DNA of 64,000 nt from DATLGB01 sp035540675 (lineage in GTDB: Bacteria; Actinomycetota; Thermoleophilia; Solirubrobacterales; Solirubrobacteraceae): the NCBI GenBank assembly GCA_035540675.1, contig DATLGB010000223.1, positions 31,099 to 95,098 on the forward strand. Direction: 5' to 3'. Below, in pieces: positions 22,831 to 29,509 of the stretch (positions within the stretch are counted from its first letter, which is position 1; each line of letters starts with the position of its first letter). The notes beneath the pieces are model-generated. The model saw only the letters and a program-made list of their open reading frames with translations, had not been told where the DNA came from and ran no database searches. The translations under genes were made by a program, and so were the position numbers.

Positions 22831-25323
22831 ATGAAGCCCATCGCATCGCGCCGCGCCCGCTGCACCCGGGCGGTGGTCGCCGCGCTCGCGGTCGCCGCCG
22901 CCGGCACCGCCGTCCCCTCGGCCGACGCCGCCGTGCGCGTCAGCCCGAACATCCTGATGCTGCCCGACCGCAACCCGGTCCACGGGCGCGACGCGCTCGG
23001 CCTCGCGGTCAACCCGCGCAACCCCCGTCACATCGTCGCCGTCTACGCCGACTGGCACAGCCTCTGGTGCGAGGTGGCCATGACGCGCAACGCCGGCCGC
23101 ACCTGGCGCAAGAGCCGCCTGAAGGCGCCCGAGGGATTCGTCTGGCCGCCGTGCACGGTCGGCGGCCACCTCTCCGGACAGCTCGACCAGAGCATCGCCT
23201 TCGGGCGCGGCGGCAACGTTTACACCACCTTCTCGTCTGCCGTCGTGCTGCCGAACGGCGACTTCGCCGGCCAGTCGGCGCTCGTCGCGAAGTCCACGGA
23301 CGGCGGACGCAGCTTCGGCACCGGCAGGGTCGTCCTCCGCGGCGGCGAGTCGAGCACCCAGGGGCCGGAGTACATCCTGCCCAAGCTCGCCGTCGACCCC
23401 GCACGGCGCCGCGGCGGCGAGGACCGCATCTACGTCGTGGCCGGCGAGTCCGAGCAGGACGCGAACCGCGTCGTGCAGGAGCGGACGGTCCTGACCGTCT
23501 CGCGCGACGGCGGCGCGACCTGGTCGCCGCGGCGGGTGGCGAGTCCCGCCGACCAGAACGCGATCGAGCAGTCCCAGCCCGCGATCGGCAAGGGCGGCGT
23601 GTTGCACGTCGCCTGGCGTGAGCGGGGCCGTGGCACGCGCCCGGGCCAGCACCGGCCCGAGGGCGCGGTCGTGGTCGGCACGTCGCGCGACGGCGGCGCG
23701 ACGTGGGAGACGGAGAAGGTCGCCGAGGTCCGCGGCTACGTCTACGAGGGCCCACCGACCCCGCCCTTCGCCGCCGGCGGGTCGTTCACCGCGTCGACGT
23801 TCCCGCGGTTGGTCGCCGACCGGCGCCGCGGGCGCGTCTACCTCGTCTACGGCGATGCCGGCGCCCGCGCTCCGGGCTCGGCGAGCGCCTCCGACCACTT
23901 CATCCACCCGGACATGGACGTCTACTTCCAGCGTTCGGGCGACGGCGGCGATACGTGGTCGCCGCCCCGGCGCATGAACGGCGAGCCCGAGGTCCAGACC
24001 GAGTCGATCACGCAGACGCGCCATCCGAACCTCGCGGTGGCACGCAACGGCCGCGTCGACCTGGCCTGGCACGACCGCCGCCACTGGTACCGCGGTTGCA
24101 CGCACACGCACACGATCTGCGACGAGGCGCGGCTCGGCGACACCTACTACCGCCACTCCGACGACGGCGGGCGCAGCTTCTCGCGGGACCGCCGCGTCAC
24201 CGACCGGTCGATCAACAACGACGTCGGCTTCGACTACCGCTTCGGGACCTACTGGGACTTCGGCCCGTTCGTGGTCCCGCGCGGCCGCGACCGCGCGCTG
24301 ATCGGCTGGATGGACTCCCGCCTCGGCAACCCCGACACGGACACGCAGAGCCTGTTCCTGGCCGAGGTCGATCACGACGCTCCGAAGCGCGTGCCGGTGG
24401 AGCGCCTGCGGGCGCGGTCGGCGGACCGCTTCGCCGTCGGCATGTCGCAGCGCACCTTCCCGGGTGGCGGCGAGTCGGTGCTCGCCGGCACGTTCGCCTC
24501 GCGGCCGTTCACGCGCGTCGTGATCGTCAACCGCCGTGACGCGGCCTCCGCGCTCGCCGGCGGCGTGCTGGCGCGCGCGTTCGTCGGGCCGGTGCTGCTG
24601 ACCGGCCGGGGCGGGATGTCGCCCGCGACGCGCGCCGAGCTGGCGCGGCTCGCGCCGGTGGGCGCCTTCGTCGTCGGCGGCACGAACGCGGTCTCGGACA
24701 CCGTCGTCGCGCAGCTCGCCGCGGCGCGAATCCCCCGCGAGGAGATCCGCCGGCTGGCCGGCGCCGATCGGGCGGCGACGGCGCGACTGATCGCCGAGGC
24801 GGCCGACCGCCGCACGGATGCGCAGCGGCGCGAGGGCCGGGCGGCGTTCGACGCCGCGATCCTGGTCAACCCGAACAGCCGCGACGCCTACGCCGCGTCC
24901 GTGCTGGCCGCGAACCGGCGACTGCCGGTCCTCATGACCGGTCGCGACGAGCTGCCGGCGGCGACCGCCGAGGCGCTGCGCTCGCTCGGCATCACGCGCA
25001 CGCTGCTCGTCGGGTCGCGGCGCGAGATCTCGTCGCAGGTCGCCGCGCAGGTGCCGCGCCCGCAGCGCCTGGGCGGGAGCAACGCCTACCGCACCTCGCG
25101 TGCCGTGATCGCGGAGTCCCGACGCCGGCCGGTGCCGGACAACATCGTCTACAGCGTCGACAGCCGGCGCAGCACGTGGGCGGCGCTGCTCGGCGCCACG
25201 GCCGGCCGGGCCGGCGGCGTCCTGCTGCTCACGCAGCGCGGCGGCCACGGACCGCGGCGGGCCGTCGCCCGCATGGACATGAACGACCGCGTCGACCGCA
25301 TCGTGGTCGCGCGCCGCAGGTGA
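22831..25323 (+). CDS. secreted BNR-repeat protein with C-terminal cell-wall-binding (CWB2) repeats
   Basis: This 830-residue protein has a signal peptide (RRARCTRAVVAALAVAAAGTAVPSADA). A propeller of about 500 residues with Asp boxes follows (RNAGRTWRK, TDGGRSFG, SRDGGATWS, SRDGGATWE, SGDGGDTWS, SDDGGRSFS). Three CWB2-type repeats (PF04122-like) come last: RSADRFAVGMSQRTF...VVIVNRRD, LLTGRGGMSPATRAEL, and FVVGGTNAVSDTVVAQL...RLAGADRAATARLIAE. These repeats bind wall polymers, so the protein is likely cell-surface displayed. ATG 22831 lies 4 bp after the preceding stop. The ligand or enzyme activity of the propeller is unknown. Confidence 0.85.
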   Translation: MKPIASRRARCTRAVVAALAVAAAGTAVPSADAAVRVSPNILMLPDRNPVHGRDALGLAVNPRNPRHIVAVYADWHSLWCEVAMTRNAGRTWRKSRLKAPEGFVWPPCTVGGHLSGQLDQSIAFGRGGNVYTTFSSAVVLPNGDFAGQSALVAKSTDGGRSFGTGRVVLRGGESSTQGPEYILPKLAVDPARRRGGEDRIYVVAGESEQDANRVVQERTVLTVSRDGGATWSPRRVASPADQNAIEQSQPAIGKGGVLHVAWRERGRGTRPGQHRPEGAVVVGTSRDGGATWETEKVAEVRGYVYEGPPTPPFAAGGSFTASTFPRLVADRRRGRVYLVYGDAGARAPGSASASDHFIHPDMDVYFQRSGDGGDTWSPPRRMNGEPEVQTESITQTRHPNLAVARNGRVDLAWHDRRHWYRGCTHTHTICDEARLGDTYYRHSDDGGRSFSRDRRVTDRSINNDVGFDYRFGTYWDFGPFVVPRGRDRALIGWMDSRLGNPDTDTQSLFLAEVDHDAPKRVPVERLRARSADRFAVGMSQRTFPGGGESVLAGTFASRPFTRVVIVNRRDAASALAGGVLARAFVGPVLLTGRGGMSPATRAELARLAPVGAFVVGGTNAVSDTVVAQLAAARIPREEIRRLAGADRAATARLIAEAADRRTDAQRREGRAAFDAAILVNPNSRDAYAASVLAANRRLPVLMTGRDELPAATAEALRSLGITRTLLVGSRREISSQVAAQVPRPQRLGGSNAYRTSRAVIAESRRRPVPDNIVYSVDSRRSTWAALLGATAGRAGGVLLLTQRGGHGPRRAVARMDMNDRVDRIVVARRR

Positions 25324-25345
25324 ACTGACGACCGGAGGTATGCGC

Positions 25346-26194
25346 ATGGTTCGAACTGACAGCCGTCGCGAGCGCAGGACACGGGTGCTGGCCGCCGGTG
25401 TGCTGGCGTGCGGCGCGCTCGGCCTCGCCGCTCCGGCGTACGCCGATCACCCCGGCAGCGCGAGCGGCATGGGCGCCAACTGCCCGATGGGGTCCGACGG
25501 GTCCGGCTCCGCCGGAGCCGGCCCGTCGCCGATGAACCAGTCGAGCGGGAGCGGGCCGCTGTCGATGGCGGGCCGGTCCTCCGGCCTGTCGACCGGCCGC
25601 TCGGGCGGCGCCACGCGCGCACCCGTCGCGCAGGCCGCGCCGGTCGCGCAGCCGGCCGCCGTTCCGGCCCAGGCGGCGACGGGCGCCGCCGCCCAGCCCG
25701 CGGCGGCGACCCAGGGTGCGGGTGTCCTAGCCGCGGTGCGGCCCGACCCCGCCGCGGTCGAGCGCGCGCGGCAGGCGCGCGTGCGCGCCGAGGCACGGCG
25801 CCGGGAGGCGCGACTCGCCGCCACCATCGCCCGCGCCCGCTCGCAGGCGCTCCGCGCCCGCACCGCGGCCGCCGAGCGCTGGCACGCCCCTGCCGCGGGC
25901 AGCACGCTGCCGGCCGAGCCGGCCGCGGCACCCGCTGCGGCGACGACCGAGGCGCGCGACGTCATGCCGCTCGCCCTGATGGCCCTCGCCCTGCTCGCGC
26001 TCGCCGGCCTCGGCGCCGCCGGGCTGCGCCTGCGCCGGCGCGGCACCGGTGGGGCGCCGGCGATCCGCGTCGAGACGCCGCTCCTCCCGCCGCTGGCGGA
26101 TCCGGCGAGCGTCGAGGCGGCGCTGCAGGAGATGCTCGCCGAGGAGCGGGCGGCGCGCCTGCTCGATCGCGGCGAGGTCCTCAGCCGCGACTGA
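25346..26194 (+). CDS. secreted, low-complexity protein with C-terminal membrane helix
   Basis: This 282-residue protein has a signal peptide (VLAAGVLACGALGLAAPAYA), a Gly/Ser/Met- then Ala/Gln/Pro-rich middle, a charged helical stretch (VERARQARVRAEARRREARL), a membrane helix (VMPLALMALALLALAGLGAAGL) and a short acidic tail. No domain is recognised. The ATG at 25346 is preferred over the in-frame ATG at 25340, because GGAGGT ends directly at the latter but lies about 7 bases before the former. It is the last gene of the plus-strand exoprotein operon. Confidence 0.75.
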   Translation: MVRTDSRRERRTRVLAAGVLACGALGLAAPAYADHPGSASGMGANCPMGSDGSGSAGAGPSPMNQSSGSGPLSMAGRSSGLSTGRSGGATRAPVAQAAPVAQPAAVPAQAATGAAAQPAAATQGAGVLAAVRPDPAAVERARQARVRAEARRREARLAATIARARSQALRARTAAAERWHAPAAGSTLPAEPAAAPAAATTEARDVMPLALMALALLALAGLGAAGLRLRRRGTGGAPAIRVETPLLPPLADPASVEAALQEMLAEERAARLLDRGEVLSRD

Positions 26195-26203
26195 CCGATC
26201 GCA

Positions 26204-26235
26204 CCGTCCCTGCCCGCCCGTGCGGGCGGGGACGG
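26204..26235. terminator. bidirectional terminator between convergent operons
   Basis: A 14-bp stem with one T-G pair (left arm 26204-26217, right arm 26222-26235) and a CCGT loop lies between the stop codons of two convergent genes (26194 and 26249). The position and perfect pairing fit a shared intrinsic terminator. There is no U-tract, as usual at this GC content. Confidence 0.75.
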
Positions 26236-26248
26236 CCGCCCGCGGCGC

Positions 26249-27025
26249 TCACGCCCGCCGCCGGGTGCCGTACTGCGCCGTCAGGCGCGTCGCGAGCGCC
26301 TCGATCGCGGCCACGGCGTCCGAGCCCGGCGCATGCTCGATCAGCGGCCGCCCGAGCCGCTCGGCGTCCGCGACCGCCGCGTCCCGCGGCACGACGGCGA
26401 CCGCGCGCGTCCCGAGGAAGCGCTCGATCCGCTGCAGGTCCTGCGCGCCTGACACCTTCGAGGCGACCAGGCTCACCGTCGGACCGGGGCGCTGCGACAC
26501 TATCCGTGCCACCCGCCGGGCCGTCAGCAGCGACTGCATGGTCGGCTCGGCCACCAGCAGGAACGTCTTCGCGTACGGCGCCCAGTCGAACGCCACCTGG
26601 CGCGGCCCCGCCGGCAGGTCGCCGACGAACGCCCAGTCGCGCAGGGCGGCTGCGTCGCCGATGCCGTGGACGACGCGCCAGAACGCCTGCACGGCCGGCA
26701 TGAACTCGGCCTGACCGCCGGGGCCCGCCTTGCCCAGCTCCAGCAGGCGCACGCCGTCCGGCGCGTCGTAGGCGAACCGCTGGACCGCGCGAACGGGGCC
26801 GATCCCGCGCGCGAAGCGCCAGCGACCGTTCTCGCCGCGCTCCGCCGCGACCATCAGCGCGGGCTGCGGCGGCGTCCGGGCCCCGAGCACGAACGCCATG
26901 CCCGGCATCACGTCGGAGTCGAGCGCCAGCACGCGCTCGCCGCGCCGCGCCAGCACGCGAGCCAGCGTGCCGGCGACGACGGACTTCCCGGCCCCGCCCT
27001 TGCCGACGACCGCCACTCGCGTCAT
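26249..27025 (-). CDS. CooC/ParA-like P-loop ATPase without the Cys/Sec motif
   Basis: This 258-residue protein starts MTRVAVVGKGGAGKSV (deviant Walker A) with LALDSDVMPGMAFVLG and later LLVAEPTMQSLLTARRVARI and LVASKVSG, as in CooC-type ATPases. Where its two paralogues in the window have U-L-C or C-T-U-C, it reads GKAGPGGQAEFM, with no cysteine or in-frame TGA. It thus probably does not bind nickel in the same way. The ATG overlaps the stop of the BNR-propeller gene (ATGA), so it is made with an exported protein. It might act in that protein's export or localisation. Confidence 0.8.
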   Translation of the reverse strand: MTRVAVVGKGGAGKSVVAGTLARVLARRGERVLALDSDVMPGMAFVLGARTPPQPALMVAAERGENGRWRFARGIGPVRAVQRFAYDAPDGVRLLELGKAGPGGQAEFMPAVQAFWRVVHGIGDAAALRDWAFVGDLPAGPRQVAFDWAPYAKTFLLVAEPTMQSLLTARRVARIVSQRPGPTVSLVASKVSGAQDLQRIERFLGTRAVAVVPRDAAVADAERLGRPLIEHAPGSDAVAAIEALATRLTAQYGTRRRA

Positions 27026-28539
27026 CGCGGCGGCGCCACCGTCCGCCGCGGGCGGCGGCGCAGGAGCAGCAGAACGCCGGCGGCGGCCGCCCCGATCCCG
27101 CCGACCCGCAGCGCGTGCTCGGCGGGGCCGCCGAGTCGCGGCGGGACGGAGAACGTCACGAGGCCGCTGGCGATGTCCTGCTTGTGCGAGGCGCGGGTGC
27201 CCGCGCGCGTGTCGGTCCACACCGCCAGCGCCGCGGTGTCCGTCGAGGCCAGCCCGAGGCGGCTGCCGAGCTCGGGCATCCCGCGCTCGGCGCCGAACCC
27301 GATGCCGGTGTCGAAGGCGCGATCGCTGACCGCGATCCTGTCGCTGAACGTCTGGCCACCGTCGAACGACGACTGCAGCGAGACCTCTGCGCGCGTGCCG
27401 GACGGGTCGCCCCGGCGGTCGTAGTAGGCGACGTCGATCCGCCCGCCCGGCGCCAGCGCGATCCGCGGAAGCGACTGGTGCGTGCCGTCGCGCCGCGGCG
27501 TGTCGTTCACGCGCGCGGGAGCGGCGAACGTGGCCCCGCGGTCCTCCGATGCCCACAACCACACGTCGGCGTCCCCGAGGCGCCCGTCGTGGAAGCTCGC
27601 GTAGACACGCGCGCCCGCTGCAGCGATCGAGGGGTAGGGCGGCGTGAACACGACGAAGCGCTCCACCGGCACCAGACGCTCGTCGACCACGCGCTCCTGC
27701 CAGCTGTCGCCGCCGTCGCCGGAGCGCGAGAGGACGAGCTGCCACGGCCCGGGATGCGGCGGGCCGCCGCGCCCCTCGTGGCCGCCCTCGTAGTCGAGAC
27801 GGTCCTCCCCCAGGTCGAGGTAGAGCACGTACAGCGCGCCGTCGCCGATCGCCGGCGCGCCGGCGACGACGCGCTCGCGCGCGCCGCCGCTGACCCGCGC
27901 GGGCGGGCTCCACCCGATGCCGCCGTCGTCGGAGCGGGCCGACATGATCGGGTTGCCGGTCCGCGCGAAGCGGAAGGGCCCCACCTCCTGCGCCTGAAGC
28001 CACGTCAGGTGCAGCCGCCGCGCGACCCGCGGGTCCGCGACCAGCCGGACCTGGAAGGCGAGCGGGCCGAGGACGCGCGCGGGCGCCGACAGCGTGTCCC
28101 CGTTGTCGCTCGACTGCACCAGCCACGCCGCGCCCGGCACGTTGCCCTCGCCGCGCAGCGTCACGAACACCAGGTACAGCGTGCCGTCGGCGCCGTAGGC
28201 GACGTCGGGCGCGTAGCACTTGCGGCCGGCTCCGCTCGGGATCGGGATCGTGACCTGCCGCCAGGACACGCCGCCGTCGGAGGAGACCTGCAGCGCGCAC
28301 GAGTAGTCCGGCTCGTCGATCCGGTTGGCGACCGCCAGCTGGTCGCCGTCGCGCGGGTTGCGGACGAGCGCCGGCGAGTTGTGGGCGCTGATGTCGCCCG
28401 CCACCGTGGCGCTGGCGTTGACCGGCCGGTTGCCGTCGGCCCGGACCGCCGCGCGCTGCGCGCCGAAGGCGCCCGAGAGCACGATTGCCCCGGCGCCGAC
28501 GAGGATCAGCGCGACGCCGGTGACGAGCGGGACCTTCAG
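27022..28539 (-). CDS. anchored BNR/Asp-box repeat exoprotein (module B, paralogue of 20661)
   Basis: This protein of about 505 residues has an N-terminal membrane helix (VPLVTGVALILVGAGAIVLSG), five or more Asp boxes (SSDGGVSWR, SSDNGDTLS, SDDGGIGWS, SGDGGDSWQ, SFDGGQTFS) and a C-terminal helix followed by an Arg-rich tail. It is clearly homologous to the 20661 protein, including the Cys-bearing YSCALQVS and RKCYAPD segments. No ATG, GTG or TTG lies upstream of the helix in this frame after the previous gene's TAG. CTG 28539 is the only candidate that keeps the helix, so the start is uncertain. Confidence 0.8.
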   Translation of the reverse strand: MKVPLVTGVALILVGAGAIVLSGAFGAQRAAVRADGNRPVNASATVAGDISAHNSPALVRNPRDGDQLAVANRIDEPDYSCALQVSSDGGVSWRQVTIPIPSGAGRKCYAPDVAYGADGTLYLVFVTLRGEGNVPGAAWLVQSSDNGDTLSAPARVLGPLAFQVRLVADPRVARRLHLTWLQAQEVGPFRFARTGNPIMSARSDDGGIGWSPPARVSGGARERVVAGAPAIGDGALYVLYLDLGEDRLDYEGGHEGRGGPPHPGPWQLVLSRSGDGGDSWQERVVDERLVPVERFVVFTPPYPSIAAAGARVYASFHDGRLGDADVWLWASEDRGATFAAPARVNDTPRRDGTHQSLPRIALAPGGRIDVAYYDRRGDPSGTRAEVSLQSSFDGGQTFSDRIAVSDRAFDTGIGFGAERGMPELGSRLGLASTDTAALAVWTDTRAGTRASHKQDIASGLVTFSVPPRLGGPAEHALRVGGIGAAAAGVLLLLRRRPRRTVAPPR

Positions 28540-28558
28540 GGCGCGGCGGGCTTCGGCG

Positions 28559-29476
28559 CTACCGGACGAGCCGGCGGCGACGCACGGCCACGGTGCCGAA
28601 GCCGCCTGCCAGTGCGAGCAGGCCCAGGGCCAGCAGCCCGACGCCGTAGGCGAGGGTCGGGTTCGCGGTGACCGCGGCCGGCGCATCCGACAGCCCGCGC
28701 CGGGCCGAGCCCGGGGCGAAGCCGCTCCAGATGTCCCCGCCGGCGGTGGCCTGGGACGGCTGCACGGCCGCTGCGAGCGGCGTCTGCGGTGCCGGTGCCG
28801 CCGCCGGCGGCGAGGGCGTGGTCGCGGTGGCGCGCGTGGTCGAGGCGGCGGCCGTCCGGTCGCGGATGCGGGCCGGCGCACCGCCGGTCGTGGCGGCATC
28901 GCGCTGGCGCGCGGAGCGGCGGGTGGGTGCCGCGGGCGCCGGGCGCCGCGGCGCGGAACGGGCATCCGGCCGCGCGGTCGCGGGCCGCGACGGCCGGCCG
29001 GCCGCGGGCGGCGCGCTCGACGCCGGCGCGGGCGCCGGGGCCTGCGCCGTCGCCGGATCCGGCGACGCGGGAGCCGTGGTCGGTGGCGCGGCGGGCGCCT
29101 GCTGCTCGGCGGGCGGCCCGACCGTGAAGCTCGCGCGCGAGGTGTAGCGCGGGTCCTGCGGGATCGCGAGGATCACGTGGTTCCCGTCGGGCGCGTCCGC
29201 CGGGATGCGGACCGTCGTCCTGAACGTCTCCTGCGCGGTCGGGCGCACCGTCGCCAGCAGCGGCCCGTTCTCGTCGTTCCAGCGGATCCGCACGGGGTGG
29301 TCCGCCTCGAACCCGCGGCCGCTGATGGAGACGTCGGAACCGGCCTCTCCGGCCGCCGGAGCGGGCGGGTCCAGCGACGCGCGCGGCGAGCAGGCCCATG
29401 CGAGGCCCGCCCATACGACCGCCAGCGACAGGATCGTCAGCAACGCGACCAGCGGGCGACGCGACCGGTTCGTCAT
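28559..29476 (-). CDS. secreted IPT/TIG-like domain protein with long Ala/Pro linker
   Basis: This 305-residue protein has a signal peptide (PLVALLTILSLAVVWAGLAWA), one Ig-like domain (GSDVSISGRGFEADHPVRIRW, TVRIPADAPDGNHVILAIP), a long Ala/Pro/Thr/Arg-rich linker and a C-terminal membrane helix (LAYGVGLLALGLLALAGGF) followed by RRRR. It matches the 22263 protein in plan and in its domain. ATG 29476 is the start; a TTG nine bases upstream is less likely. It is followed by the BNR gene and the CooC-like gene, forming a three-gene operon. Confidence 0.8.
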   Translation of the reverse strand: MTNRSRRPLVALLTILSLAVVWAGLAWACSPRASLDPPAPAAGEAGSDVSISGRGFEADHPVRIRWNDENGPLLATVRPTAQETFRTTVRIPADAPDGNHVILAIPQDPRYTSRASFTVGPPAEQQAPAAPPTTAPASPDPATAQAPAPAPASSAPPAAGRPSRPATARPDARSAPRRPAPAAPTRRSARQRDAATTGGAPARIRDRTAAASTTRATATTPSPPAAAPAPQTPLAAAVQPSQATAGGDIWSGFAPGSARRGLSDAPAAVTANPTLAYGVGLLALGLLALAGGFGTVAVRRRRLVR

Positions 29477-29491
29477 GCCCGGCAAAAACTA

Positions 29492-29505
29492 GTCACTTCT
29501 GTGAC
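29492..29505. promoter_or_regulatory. GTCAC-N4-GTGAC inverted repeat upstream of the module B operon
   Basis: The repeat GTCAC TTCT GTGAC lies 15 bp upstream of the 29476 start, in a short AT-richer gap. It is followed by GAAG, so the right half reads GTGACGAAG, like the boxes near dnaB and ssb. It also lies just after the RTX gene stop. Binding is not shown. Confidence 0.3.
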
Positions 29506-29509
29506 GAAG

